A stretch of DNA of 64,000 nt from positions 62,001-126,000 of the forward strand of contig NZ_JACIDT010000008.1 in NCBI RefSeq assembly GCF_014196495.1, in the 5' to 3' direction. The position numbers and the translations under genes were made by a program. This DNA comes from Sphingobium jiangsuense (GTDB lineage: Bacteria > Pseudomonadota > Alphaproteobacteria > Sphingomonadales > Sphingomonadaceae). The notes beneath the pieces are model-generated. The model did not search any database and was not told the DNA's origin. It saw only the letters and a program-made list of their open reading frames with translations. Shown here piece by piece: positions 24,806-33,781 of this stretch (position 1 is its first letter; the number at the start of each line of letters is the position of its first letter).

Positions 24806-27223
24806 ATGAGACACAATTATTCCTGCCGCCGCACCGGCACCGCGATGGCGCTGCTGCTGACCGCGATGGCCGCCGCCGGAACGACCGCGCGGGCGCAGGA
24901 CGAGCGCCCGGACGCGGTGCCGGAGAGAGAAGAAGCCTCCCGCGCCGGGGCGATGGGCGGCGATATCGTCGTGACCGCGCGCAAGCGGGAGGAGAAGGCG
25001 CAGGACATTCCGGTCGCCATCTCCGCCTTCAGCGGGGACGCGATCGCCGCGCGCGGCATAGAGAAGGTGGACGGCATCGCGACGATCACGCCCAACATGA
25101 CCTTCCAGAACAATCCCAGCTTCGGCGGCGCGGGATCGTCGGCGGCGATCTATATTCGCGGCATCGGCCAGAAGGAGTTCCTGCCCACCACCGAGCCGGG
25201 CGTGGGCGTCTATGTCGACGGCGTCTATGTCGCCCGCTCGGTGGGCGCGCTGCTCGATCTGGTCGATGTGGAGCGGGTAGAGATATTGCGCGGGCCGCAG
25301 GGCACGCTGTTCGGCCGCAACACCATCGGCGGCGCGCTCAGCATCACCACGCGCAAGCCCGACGACCGGCTGGGAATGAACGGGCAGCTGACCGTCGGCC
25401 GCTATGAACGGATCGACGCGAAAGTCTCGGCCAATATCCCGCTGACCGACACGCTGTTCGCCAAGGTTTCCGCCGCCAGCTTCCGCCGCAACGGCTATGT
25501 CGCGCATCTGGCGGACGGGCGCAGGCTCGGCAATGTCGACACGCTGACCGGGCGGATCGATCTGCGCTGGCAGGCCAGTCCGGCGCTGGAGGTCAATCTG
25601 GCGGTGGAGGGCACGCGCGACCGTTCCAACGGCCCGGCGCTGGTGCTGACCGGGACCAATTACGGCTCGGCGATCTTCAACCCCGGCAACCTGCCGATCC
25701 TGCCGCCGGGCAGCCCGGCGACGCCCGGTTTCTATGTGCTGAACCCGCCCTTCGACGCGCCGGTCGACAATTTCACGCTGCTCAACAATTATTTCGCGGC
25801 CTTTCTGGGCGGCCAGCCCTGCATCGGCTTCAGCCCCTATGATCCGCAGGCGAGCAACGGCGCGGCCTGCTTCTCCGACCGCTTCCTCGTCGGGGACAAG
25901 GCCGATGCGGGCACCGCCCCGCAATATTCGAAGAACGATATCTGGGGCGCGCAGGGCACGATCGACTGGGATCTGGGGCCGGTGCAGCTCAAGTCCATCA
26001 CCGCCTGGCGCAGGATCGACGGCGACTATGCCCGCGACGGCGACCACAGCTCGCTCACCATATTGCATTTGCAGGATTATCTGAAGCAACGCCAGTTCAG
26101 TCAGGAACTGCAATTGCTAGGTACCGGGCTGGATGACAGCCTCAACTATGTTGTCGGCCTCTATTACTTCGACGAGAAGGGCAACAACATCAACAATCTG
26201 GATTTCACGCCCGTGACCTTCCGGTCCGGCGGACGGTTCCAGACCAAGAGCTATGCCGCTTTCGCTCAGGCGACATGGACCTTCGTGCCGGGCGTCGACC
26301 TGACGCTGGGGCTGCGCTATACCGACGACCGCAAGTCGTTCCTGCCCGATCAGGAAATCCTCGTCGACAAGACCGGCGGCGCGCTGATCGCGGCCAGCCC
26401 GAATACGCCGCAGATCCGCGTATTGCCCTTCGTGCGGGTGAGGCAGAGCGAGGACGCGTTCACGCCGATGGCGAACCTCGCCTGGCACGTGACGCCGGAC
26501 GTGATGCTCTACGGCTCCTTCTCGCAAGGGTTCAAGAGCGGCGGCTTCGTCCAGCGCGTCTTTCCGCCGCTGGCCGCGACGCCGCAATTCTCGTCGGAAA
26601 AGGCGACCGCCTATGAGCTGGGCTTCAAATCCAGCCTGTTCGGCCGCAGGCTGACGCTCAACGGAGCGGCTTTCTACACCAGATATGACAATCTTCAGGT
26701 GCAGGTGTTCACCGGCATCGCGCCGGTGACGAAGAACGCGGCGGCGGCGGAGATCCGGGGGGCGGAGCTGGAGGCGCGGCTGTCGCCGGGCGGCGGCTGG
26801 TTCCTGGAAGGCAGCCTCGGCTATCTCGATCCCGAATTCACGCGGATCGACCCGGCGGCGACCGAAATCCGCCTCGATTCACGGTTCGAGCGCATCTCCA
26901 AATGGACGATCAGCGCCTCGCTCGCCAGGAGCGTCGCGCTGGGCGACGGCGAGCTGACCGCGCGCGGCGACTGGTCCTACCGCTCGGGCATGTATATGGA
27001 CGCGCTCAACTCGCCGGAACTTTACCAGCCCGCCTACAGCCTGTTCAACGCGAACCTGACCTACGATTTCCCCGGCCGGGCGCTCAGCATGGTCTTCGGC
27101 GTCACCAACATCGCCGACAAGAAATACAGCCTGACCGGCATCTATGGCAGCTCCTTCGGCCTTTACGAGCAGATGTTCGCGCGGCCGCGCGAATGGAGCC
27201 TGTCCGTCCGGTGGAAGCTGTGA
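24806..27223 (+). CDS. TonB-dependent outer-membrane receptor
   Basis: An 805-residue TonB-dependent receptor. A signal peptide of about 30 residues ends at ...TTARAQ. The TonB box/plug start is GDIVVTARKREEKAQDIPV, with further plug motifs AIYIRGIGQ, YVDGVYVAR and RVEILRGPQGTLFGRNTIGG. A long beta-barrel ends REWSLSVRWKL. It should import a ligand across the outer membrane; in sphingomonads such receptors often carry aromatic or terpenoid substrates. GGGGAG precedes the ATG at 24806. It overlaps the downstream SDR and has a paralogue at 36543-38951. No iron-siderophore genes are nearby, so a carbon substrate is more likely. Confidence 0.93.
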   Translation: MRHNYSCRRTGTAMALLLTAMAAAGTTARAQDERPDAVPEREEASRAGAMGGDIVVTARKREEKAQDIPVAISAFSGDAIAARGIEKVDGIATITPNMTFQNNPSFGGAGSSAAIYIRGIGQKEFLPTTEPGVGVYVDGVYVARSVGALLDLVDVERVEILRGPQGTLFGRNTIGGALSITTRKPDDRLGMNGQLTVGRYERIDAKVSANIPLTDTLFAKVSAASFRRNGYVAHLADGRRLGNVDTLTGRIDLRWQASPALEVNLAVEGTRDRSNGPALVLTGTNYGSAIFNPGNLPILPPGSPATPGFYVLNPPFDAPVDNFTLLNNYFAAFLGGQPCIGFSPYDPQASNGAACFSDRFLVGDKADAGTAPQYSKNDIWGAQGTIDWDLGPVQLKSITAWRRIDGDYARDGDHSSLTILHLQDYLKQRQFSQELQLLGTGLDDSLNYVVGLYYFDEKGNNINNLDFTPVTFRSGGRFQTKSYAAFAQATWTFVPGVDLTLGLRYTDDRKSFLPDQEILVDKTGGALIAASPNTPQIRVLPFVRVRQSEDAFTPMANLAWHVTPDVMLYGSFSQGFKSGGFVQRVFPPLAATPQFSSEKATAYELGFKSSLFGRRLTLNGAAFYTRYDNLQVQVFTGIAPVTKNAAAAEIRGAELEARLSPGGGWFLEGSLGYLDPEFTRIDPAATEIRLDSRFERISKWTISASLARSVALGDGELTARGDWSYRSGMYMDALNSPELYQPAYSLFNANLTYDFPGRALSMVFGVTNIADKKYSLTGIYGSSFGLYEQMFARPREWSLSVRWKL

Positions 27224-28017
27224 CCGTGGCGGCGGGGGAGTTCGCCGGGCGCACGGCGATCCTCGCGGGCGGCGCGACCCTGATCGGGCGCGCCATCGCC
27301 GCGGCCTTCGCCGCCGCCGGGGCGAACGTCGTCATCGCCGATATCGATGCGGAAGGCGGCGCGCTGGCGGTGCGGGAATTGGGCGATCGGGCGCTGTTCC
27401 TGCCCACCGACGTCACCGTGGATGCCGATATCGACGCCTGCATTGCGGCGGCGGCGGAGCGTTTCGGCGGCATCGACTATCTGGTCAACGTCACCACCTC
27501 CTATCTCGACAACGGGCTGGAAACGGCGCGGGCGGATTGGCTGCGCGCGCTCGACATCGCGGTCGTCGGCGCGGCGATCTTCGCGCAGAGGGCCGCGCCG
27601 CATCTGATCGCGCGCAAGGGGGCGATCGTCAACTTCTCCAGCATCAGCGCCCATCGCGCGCAGGCGGGGCGGTTCGTCTATCCGGCGGCGAAGGCGGCGG
27701 TCGCGCAGCTGACGCGATCCCAGGCGCTGGAATTCGCGCGCCATGGCGTGCGGGTCAATGCGGTCGCGCCCGCATGGACCTGGTCGAACGTGATCGGCAT
27801 GGTGAGCGGCGGCGACAGGGCGAAGGCGGACCGCGCCGCCGCGCCTTTCCACATGGCCGGGCGCATCGCGGACGCGGAGGAAGTGGCGCGCGCGGTGCTG
27901 TTCCTCTGCTCGGACGCGGCGTCCTTCGTCATGGGCGCGGAATTGCCGGTCGACGGCGGCTATCTGGCGCTGGGGCCGGAACAGCGGGACGACGCCATCG
28001 CCGCGCTGGCCGGCTGA
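27220..28017 (+). CDS. SDR-family oxidoreductase, divergent cofactor motif
   Basis: A 265-residue short-chain dehydrogenase/reductase. It starts with a GTG that overlaps the receptor's stop (GTGA), so the two are coupled; other in-frame GTGs at 27211 and 27226 are alternatives. The catalytic Ser (FSSISAH) and YxxxK (YPAAK) are present. The usual TGxxxGxG is changed to AGGATLIGRA and the NNAG motif to NVTTS, so cofactor binding may be altered. The C-terminus AELPVDGGYLALG is normal. It probably reduces or oxidises a hydroxyl or ketone on the imported compound. Confidence 0.82.
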   Translation: MTVAAGEFAGRTAILAGGATLIGRAIAAAFAAAGANVVIADIDAEGGALAVRELGDRALFLPTDVTVDADIDACIAAAAERFGGIDYLVNVTTSYLDNGLETARADWLRALDIAVVGAAIFAQRAAPHLIARKGAIVNFSSISAHRAQAGRFVYPAAKAAVAQLTRSQALEFARHGVRVNAVAPAWTWSNVIGMVSGGDRAKADRAAAPFHMAGRIADAEEVARAVLFLCSDAASFVMGAELPVDGGYLALGPEQRDDAIAALAG

Positions 28018-28163
28018 ACGACTGGCACCGGAGCGCATGCTCTGGCCCGTCCGGGAAACAAAGAGGGGGATGGGGCAAACGCCCCGTTGACTTGCGGGCG
28101 GCGGAAGGAACATCGTTCGCCGACAGGCTGGAGGTTTTCGATCGAAACGGATTCGGAGGCGAG

Positions 28164-29201
28164 ATGCAGTTCGACTATGCGGCGGGCACGAGCACGAGCA
28201 TGATCGCGGCGCAGGACGGGCCGATCCCGTTCGGGCCGCCGCTGATGGACGATCATCGCATTTTCCAGTCCAGCGATCTCGACCAGACGCGCGACCATAT
28301 TTCCCGCACCTATTGCCCCCATCGCCTCTCCATCGGCAACAGGGCGGGCAGGCTGGGCGCATGGCTCAACCACAAGCGCCTGTCGCAGATCGGCGTCGGC
28401 ACCATGACCTATGGCACGGAGGTGCAGATTTCCGGGGTGGAGGACCAGGATTTCTTGCTGCTGATGCTGCCGCTGCGCGGCACGGCGGATATCGGGCTGG
28501 GCCGCTGCCGGATCCAATGCGACCCCGCCCGCGCCGTCGTCGCCAGCACGGTGGAGCTGGACAATATGCTGTGGTCGGCGGACTGTTCGCAGATCGTCGT
28601 GCAGATCAATTCCGCGGCGCTCGACCGCCATGTCTCGCTGATGACCGGCGCCGGGCTGCGCGAGCCGCTCCGCTTCGCGCCGGAAATGGATGCGGCGCGC
28701 GGCGCCGTTTCCTGGTGGCGCTATGTCGCGATGCTGATCACGGAGCTTTCCGACCAGGGCGGGCGCGGCGCGCAGGCGAGCATCGCGCAGCTGGAAACGC
28801 TGCTGATCGTCAAGCTGCTGGAAACGCAGGCCAGCAATTATTTCGAGCAGTTGCGCCCGCAGGCCAGCCGGATCGCGCCCCAGCATGTCCGGCGGGTGGA
28901 GCGGTTCATCGCCGACCATATCGGCCGCCCGATCACATTGGAGGAGCTGGTGGAAGCGAGCGGGGTCAGCGCCCGCGCGCTGTTCGACGGTTTCCGCCGC
29001 TTTCGCGGCTGCTCGCCCATGGCCTATCTGCGTTCGGTTCGGCTCGACCGGGTGCGGCAGGATCTGCTGGCCGCGCGCGACGGCGAGACGGTGACCAGCA
29101 TCGCCTGCCGATGGGGCTTCTACCAGTTCGGGCGCTTTGCCGGGCAATATCGGCAGGCCTATGGCGAACTGCCGTCCGAAACCTTGCGTGCGGGCCGCTG
29201 A
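28164..29201 (+). CDS. AraC-family regulator with AraC_binding_2-type sensor
   Basis: A 345-residue activator. An N-terminal cupin-like sensor of the type common in aromatic-catabolism regulators (about 40-200) contains LLLMLPLRGTADIGLG. The C-terminal double HTH (about 245-345) shows PITLEELVEASGVSARALFDGFRRF and SIACRWGFYQFGRFAGQYR. GGAGG precedes the ATG. It lies 146 bp after the SDR, a gap with no other clear signal, and 47 bp before the LysR gene. A paralogue is encoded at 32509-33537. Targets are likely the receptor or oxygenase operons. Confidence 0.85.
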   Translation: MQFDYAAGTSTSMIAAQDGPIPFGPPLMDDHRIFQSSDLDQTRDHISRTYCPHRLSIGNRAGRLGAWLNHKRLSQIGVGTMTYGTEVQISGVEDQDFLLLMLPLRGTADIGLGRCRIQCDPARAVVASTVELDNMLWSADCSQIVVQINSAALDRHVSLMTGAGLREPLRFAPEMDAARGAVSWWRYVAMLITELSDQGGRGAQASIAQLETLLIVKLLETQASNYFEQLRPQASRIAPQHVRRVERFIADHIGRPITLEELVEASGVSARALFDGFRRFRGCSPMAYLRSVRLDRVRQDLLAARDGETVTSIACRWGFYQFGRFAGQYRQAYGELPSETLRAGR

Positions 29202-29248
29202 ACCGCCATGCGGAGCGGACGACCGCATCATTCAATCGGAACGGCACC

Positions 29249-30169
29249 ATGGAACTGAGGCATTTGCGCTATTTCGTCGCGGTGGCGCAGGAACGCAACT
29301 TCTCCCGCGCCGCCGAGCAGCTCAACATCTCCCAGCCGCCGCTCAGCCGCCAGATCAGGGAGCTGGAGCTGGAAATCGGCGCCGAACTGTTCGACCGCAC
29401 GTCCCGTCCGCTGCGCCTGACCGATGCCGGGCGGCTGCTCTACCAGAATGCGGTGCAGGCGCTGGCCAGCTTCGATCAGGTGCGCGGCACCATGTCGCGC
29501 CATTTCAAGGCGGGGACGCGCCATTATCTGATCGGCTTCGTCGGCTCCATCCTGTGCGGCAGGCTGCCGCAGGTGATCCGCGAGTTCCGCGCCCATATGG
29601 GCGGGGGCATCGCCATTTCGCTGATCGAGATGGGGTCGTCCGAACAGGCCGCCGCACTGCGCGAGGGGCGCATCGATGTCGGCTTCGGCCGGCTGCGCGT
29701 CAATGACGAAGGGCTGCGCCGCATCGTACTGACCAAGGAGGCGCTGGTCGCCGCGCTGCCCGCCGACCACGCGCTCGCCGACCAGAGCGCGCCGCTCTCG
29801 CTGGGTCAGCTGGCGGCCGAGCCGGTCATCCTCTATCCGCGCCCCTTCCGCCCCAGCTATGCCGATCAGGTGCTGTCGTTGTTCGAGGACCATGGCCTGA
29901 CGCTCGACCACCGGCAGGAGGTGCGGGAATTGCAGGCGGCGCTGGGCATGGTCGCGGCGGGGGCGGGCGTTTCCATCGTCCCGGCCTCGGCGCAGATCAT
30001 GGACCGGCCCGACCTCGTCTTTCGCCCGATCGCCGCCGAGGACGCGATATCCCCGATCATCCTCAGCCATCGCGCCACCGACAGCTCGGCCGAATTGCAG
30101 TGCATGGTGGAGATCAGCCGCACCGTCTACCAGACCGACCGGGAGCCGGGCGTTGAAGCGGTCAGCTGA
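29249..30169 (+). CDS. LysR-family regulator, CatR/BenM-like
   Basis: A 306-residue LysR regulator. The N-terminal winged HTH is MELRHLRYFVAVAQERNFSRAAEQLNISQPPLSRQ..., very close to the CatM/BenM/CatR group, and is followed by a periplasmic-binding-type effector domain (GFVGSILCGRLPQVIREFR, RIDVGFGRLRVNDEGL). Such proteins bind cis,cis-muconate or benzoate and recognise ATAC-N7-GTAT. That exact pattern occurs upstream of catB at 46956-46970, and near-matches occur at 31590-31625. It therefore probably controls the catechol operon from a distance. Its 3' end overlaps the converging ferredoxin reductase gene by 8 bp. Confidence 0.88.
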   Translation: MELRHLRYFVAVAQERNFSRAAEQLNISQPPLSRQIRELELEIGAELFDRTSRPLRLTDAGRLLYQNAVQALASFDQVRGTMSRHFKAGTRHYLIGFVGSILCGRLPQVIREFRAHMGGGIAISLIEMGSSEQAAALREGRIDVGFGRLRVNDEGLRRIVLTKEALVAALPADHALADQSAPLSLGQLAAEPVILYPRPFRPSYADQVLSLFEDHGLTLDHRQEVRELQAALGMVAAGAGVSIVPASAQIMDRPDLVFRPIAAEDAISPIILSHRATDSSAELQCMVEISRTVYQTDREPGVEAVS

Positions 30170-31397
30170 CCAGCTGCTTCACGATCTGGCGGACCGGCAC
30201 GGCGGTGTCGGCCAGCAACTCCGGCGGCACGCGCAGCCGCTCCTGCACCAGCGCGCGGCCGCCCATGAAATCCCTGGGGCTGTTGACCGCATCCAGCGCC
30301 ACCACCGCGCCGTCCTTCAGATAGAAGATCGAGAAGGCGCCGCTGTCCGGATCGCCCCGGACGAGCGCCTCGCACGCGCCGCGCAGGATGCCCGCCGACT
30401 GGATGCGCATGTCATATTGATCGGACCAGAAGGTCGGCAGCGCGTCATAGTTGCGGGGGTTGCCCATGATCGCGTCGGCGGCGACCTCGGCCGAGGCGGT
30501 GGCGTGCTGCACCGATTCCAGCCGCCACAGCCCGCCCGCATAGCTGTTGGGGTGGCGCGCGCAGTCGCCGATCGCGAAGATCGCCGGATCGGAAGTGCGG
30601 CCGCACTGGTCGACCAGCACCCCGCCGTCGCAAGCGAGGCCCGCCGCTTCGGCCAGCTCGGTGCGCGGCGCGATGCCGATGCCGACGATCACGATATCGG
30701 CGGCCAGCCGCTCGCCCGACGAAAGCAGCACATGCTCGGCCCGCCCGTCGCCCTCTATCGCGGCGACATGCCGGCCGAAGCGGAAATCGACGCCATGGGC
30801 GCGGTGCTTGCGCTCCACGAAGGCGGAAAGGACAGGGCCGGTCACGCGGGCGAGCACCCGGTCCTGCGTCTCGACGACGACGACCTCGTGCCCCAGTTCC
30901 CGCAGCACCGCCGCCGCCTCCAGCCCGACATAGCCCGCGCCGACGATCGCCGCCCGCATTCCCGGCTTCAGCGCGGCGCGGATCGCGTCCACATCGACGA
31001 GGGAGCGCACCATATGGATGCCGGGCAGGTCCGCGCCGGGACAGGCCAGGGTGCGCACATGGCCGCCGGTGGCGAGGATGCACCGGCCATAGCCGATCGT
31101 CCGCCCGTCGCCGAGCCGCACCGTCGCAGCCGCCGGGTCGAGATGCGCCGCGGGCGTGTCGAGCAGCAGGTCGATCCCGTGCTCCGCCCAGTAATCGGCG
31201 TCGCGCAACAGGATGCGCTCTATGCTGATCGACCCCAGCATATAGGCCTTGGACAGCGACGGCCGGTCATAGGGCAGCACCGGTTCCTCGCCGATCAGCA
31301 GCACCGATCCGGTGAAACCACGCTCTCGCAGGGTAATCGCGGCATGGGCGCCCGCATGGCTCGCCCCGATGATGGCGACGTCGAAATGCTCTGTCAT
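30162..31397 (-). CDS. Ferredoxin reductase of a Rieske oxygenase system
   Basis: A 411-residue FAD/NAD(P)H reductase of the ferredoxin-reductase family that serves Rieske dioxygenases and P450s. The FAD motif GASHAGAHAA is at the start, PYDRPSLSKAYMLG follows, the NAD motif GAGYVGLEAAAVL is in the middle and IFAIGDCARHPN near the end. The start at 31397 has AAGGA upstream. It is the only such reductase in the window, so it likely feeds the Rieske ferredoxin at 33782 and thus both nearby alpha subunits. It stands alone, away from the oxygenase genes. Confidence 0.9.
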   Translation of the reverse strand: MTEHFDVAIIGASHAGAHAAITLRERGFTGSVLLIGEEPVLPYDRPSLSKAYMLGSISIERILLRDADYWAEHGIDLLLDTPAAHLDPAAATVRLGDGRTIGYGRCILATGGHVRTLACPGADLPGIHMVRSLVDVDAIRAALKPGMRAAIVGAGYVGLEAAAVLRELGHEVVVVETQDRVLARVTGPVLSAFVERKHRAHGVDFRFGRHVAAIEGDGRAEHVLLSSGERLAADIVIVGIGIAPRTELAEAAGLACDGGVLVDQCGRTSDPAIFAIGDCARHPNSYAGGLWRLESVQHATASAEVAADAIMGNPRNYDALPTFWSDQYDMRIQSAGILRGACEALVRGDPDSGAFSIFYLKDGAVVALDAVNSPRDFMGGRALVQERLRVPPELLADTAVPVRQIVKQLVS

Positions 31398-31589
31398 GGA
31401 GTCCTTCATTCCCGATCAGACGATATCTCTCCGGCGGCGGGACCGGAGGAACCGGCGGCCCGACGACCATCGCGATTGTCGCGGGGAACGGCCGGGCGAT
31501 CTAGCCCGTGGGCGCAGCGGCTGGATCGAAAAGGCGAAATTGAGAGGGATCCTCAAAGTCGCCGTTTCGTCCCCGCCGGACGCCTTAGT

Positions 31590-31625
31590 ATATTTTACGG
31601 GTATGAATGCCATGCCAATCGGTAT
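31590..31625. promoter_or_regulatory. Two LysR-type half-matching sites, 21 bp apart
   Basis: ATAT-N7-GTAT at 31590-31604 and CATG-N7-GTAT at 31611-31625 resemble the CatM/BenM site ATAC-N7-GTAT. Their centres are 21 bp apart, two helical turns, as in LysR recognition/activation site pairs. They lie in the 335-bp divergent gap (31398-31732) between the ferredoxin reductase and the racemase-fold gene; the rest of that gap shows nothing else clear. Confidence 0.5.
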
Positions 31626-31732
31626 TTGACTGGAATTGATGGAAAGCTGCAAATATTGATAATGCCGGAGCATCTTTGAGTCTGCGGCAGGGAATTCACA
31701 TAGCAACGCAATCATGCCTGTGGAGCATAGGA

Positions 31733-32479
31733 TTGACCAGACGGATCAAAATGATCGTCCCTGTACCGGTCCCGCCCGAAGCGCTGGACGGTTTTGCCGC
31801 GCAATTTCCGGCGCATCTGTCGCGGCCGGACATCTCGATCGAATTCTGCTGCGCCGCGCGCGGCGGCAGCGCGCTCGATTCCCCCTGTGAAGGCACGATC
31901 GCCGATGCCTTCTGCCTCGACGCCGGGATGCAGGCCGAGGCGGAGGGCTTCGCCGCCGTCTGCGTCAATTCGATGAGCGATTCCGGGGTCGCCGCCCTGC
32001 GCTCGCGGCTTTCCATCCCCGTCATCGGCACGGCCGCGCCGACCTATCATCTCGCCAGCCAGCTGGGGCGGCGCTTTTCCATCCTCAGCATGTGGGACCG
32101 GTGGAACTGGCTCTACGACAAGGTGCTGGGCGAAACCGGTCTGTCGCATCGCCTCGCCTCGATCCGCTCGATCGACGTGGCGCCGGATACCAGCGAGCTG
32201 CTGTCGGGCAAGGAGGACATGGTGTTCCCCAAATTGCTGGAGGCCGCGCGGCAGGCGGTGGAAAGCGACGGCGCCGACGTGCTGGTGCTGGGGTCCACCA
32301 CCATGCACCAGTCGCACCGCTTCCTCCAGGAAAGGCTCGACGTGCCGGTGCTCAATCCCGGCCTCGTCGCGTTCAAGACCTGCGAAGCGCTGCTCGATCT
32401 GGGGCTGGCCCACAGCAAGCGCGCCTGGCCCGCCCCCAGAGGGCCGAGCGACGGCATATTTCAGGAAAAAGCGGCATAA
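31733..32479 (+). CDS. Asp/Glu/hydantoin racemase-fold protein lacking both catalytic Cys
   Basis: A protein of about 248 residues from the Asp/Glu/hydantoin racemase superfamily. The fold is supported by CVNSMSDSGVAALRSRLSIPVIG and DVLVLGSTTMHQS. In active members the corresponding segments usually read VNCMxDPG and LGCTTM, with two catalytic cysteines; here both are serine. It may therefore bind a dicarboxylate or cyclic ligand without racemising it, or catalyse another reaction. The start is uncertain: a TTG at 31733 has GGAG upstream, and an ATG at 31751 lacks a site. It lies 29 bp before an AraC gene and is probably co-transcribed with it. Confidence 0.7.
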   Translation: MTRRIKMIVPVPVPPEALDGFAAQFPAHLSRPDISIEFCCAARGGSALDSPCEGTIADAFCLDAGMQAEAEGFAAVCVNSMSDSGVAALRSRLSIPVIGTAAPTYHLASQLGRRFSILSMWDRWNWLYDKVLGETGLSHRLASIRSIDVAPDTSELLSGKEDMVFPKLLEAARQAVESDGADVLVLGSTTMHQSHRFLQERLDVPVLNPGLVAFKTCEALLDLGLAHSKRAWPAPRGPSDGIFQEKAA

Positions 32480-32508
32480 GACCGTGCGAGACATGAGGAG
32501 ACGACGAT

Positions 32509-33537
32509 ATGGACGAGGGAGCATGGCGCATTCCCGATAAAGGGGCGTGGAGCGGCGCGGCGCTGCCGCTTTCCGCCTATTCCAAATTGCAGAGCACCGA
32601 TCTCGACGAAGTGCATGCGCATATGAGCGCGATGCTGTGCGACCACGACCTGCGGGTGGAGGGCGGAGTGCCGCCGATCACCTTTCGCCACAACCAGACG
32701 CCGCTGCGCTCGCTGACGTTCAACGCCACCGATTACGGCAATCCCTATGGCCGCGTGGTCGTCGCCATTCCGCCGGTGGAGCAGCTCTATCTCGTGCAAT
32801 TCTCGCTCGCCGGCCGGGCGGAGGTGAGCCAGAACGGCGAGACCTTCACGCTGGAACAGGGGCAGATGTGCGTGCTGGGCTCCAACGCGCGCACGCGCCA
32901 GACCTTCGACGCGGGCTACAAGCATTTCACGGTGAAGATCCCCAAGAGCGATCTGGAGGCGGTGCTGATCCAGGAGCTGGGCTTCCGCCCCGGTGAGCTG
33001 CATTTCTCGCCCCGGCCGATCCGGCTGGAAGGCGCGGCGGCCTCCTTCGCGCATATGGTCCGCACGATCTGCGACGACATGGACATGGGCCTGCCGGGCT
33101 ACAGCCATCCGCGCACCTGCGGCTCGATCGAGGATACGCTCAAGCGGCTGCTGCTGGTCGCGGTGCCGCACAATCACAGCGACCTGTTCAACGGATCGGT
33201 TTCCGGCCCCGCGCCCTTCTATGTGCGGCGGGTCGAGGAATATGTGCGCAGTCACGCCGAAGAGCCGATAACCCTGGCCGAGATGGTCGAGATATCGGGG
33301 GTCAGCGCCCGCTCGCTGCACGCGGGCTTCCGCCGTTTCCGCGACACGACGCCGATGGGCTATCTCAAGAACCATCGCCTCGCCATGGCGCGCTCGATGC
33401 TGAAGAGCGGCACGGAAAACGGCGTATCGGTAACGACCGTCGCGCTGGCCTGCGGCTTCACCCACCTCAGCAAATTCGCCCGCGATTATTATGAGCGCTA
33501 TGGCGAGCGGCCTTCGGAGACGCTGCGGGCGATGTGA
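32509..33537 (+). CDS. AraC-family regulator (second paralogue)
   Basis: A 342-residue AraC activator with an N-terminal AraC_binding_2-type sensor (LYLVQFSLAGRAEVSQNG, EQGQMCVLGSNARTRQTF) and a C-terminal HTH pair (PITLAEMVEISGVSARSLHAGFRRF; VALACGFTHLSKFARDYYERYGERPSETL). The HTH part is clearly paralogous to that of the 28164-29201 protein. GAGGAG precedes the ATG at 32509. It is convergent with the Rieske ferredoxin operon, across a repeat cluster and a terminator. It likely controls one of the two oxygenase modules next to it. Confidence 0.87.
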   Translation: MDEGAWRIPDKGAWSGAALPLSAYSKLQSTDLDEVHAHMSAMLCDHDLRVEGGVPPITFRHNQTPLRSLTFNATDYGNPYGRVVVAIPPVEQLYLVQFSLAGRAEVSQNGETFTLEQGQMCVLGSNARTRQTFDAGYKHFTVKIPKSDLEAVLIQELGFRPGELHFSPRPIRLEGAAASFAHMVRTICDDMDMGLPGYSHPRTCGSIEDTLKRLLLVAVPHNHSDLFNGSVSGPAPFYVRRVEEYVRSHAEEPITLAEMVEISGVSARSLHAGFRRFRDTTPMGYLKNHRLAMARSMLKSGTENGVSVTTVALACGFTHLSKFARDYYERYGERPSETLRAM

Positions 33538-33551
33538 GGCGTTTCCGCCGC

Positions 33552-33670
33552 CCCGGCGCAGGCCGGGTCGCGCGCCATGTCGCGCGCCGACGCCTGAGAG
33601 GCCAGCCTGCGCTGGCAAGACGAGCAAGGGATGAGCACTCCCACCGTTCGGACTGAGCTTGTCGAAGCCC
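33552..33670. repeat. Cluster of REP-like palindromes
   Basis: CCCGGC-GCAG-GCCGGG (33552-33567), a direct repeat of GTCGCGCGCC around 33568-33590, GCCAGC-CTGC-GCTGGC (33601-33616) and an imperfect palindrome near TTCGGACTGAGCTTGTCGAA (about 33648-33667). The core CCAGCCTGCGCTGG recurs near 61.8 kb. The cluster fills the convergent gap after the AraC gene. Confidence 0.65.
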
Positions 33671-33728
33671 TGTTTTTCCTGAGGCCGAAAGCGGTCGTTT
33701 ATCCGAACCTGTTGCAGGGGATATAGCC

Positions 33729-33757
33729 AAAAAAAGCCCGCCAATCGCTCGGCGGGC
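33729..33757 (-). terminator. Intrinsic terminator of the Rieske minus-strand operon
   Basis: Read on the minus strand, GCCCGCC pairs with GGCGGGC (7-bp stem, 8-nt loop) and is followed by seven T residues. It lies about 25 bp after the ferredoxin stop codon, so it ends the minus-strand operon that starts at 36181. Confidence 0.85.
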
Positions 33758-33781
33758 CAAGGGGTGTCGGTATGGCGCCGG

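Noticed and set aside
33538..33781. CRISPR-like repeat cluster
   Set aside because: The repeats are palindromic, differ in length and have no regular spacers; they fit REP-like elements.
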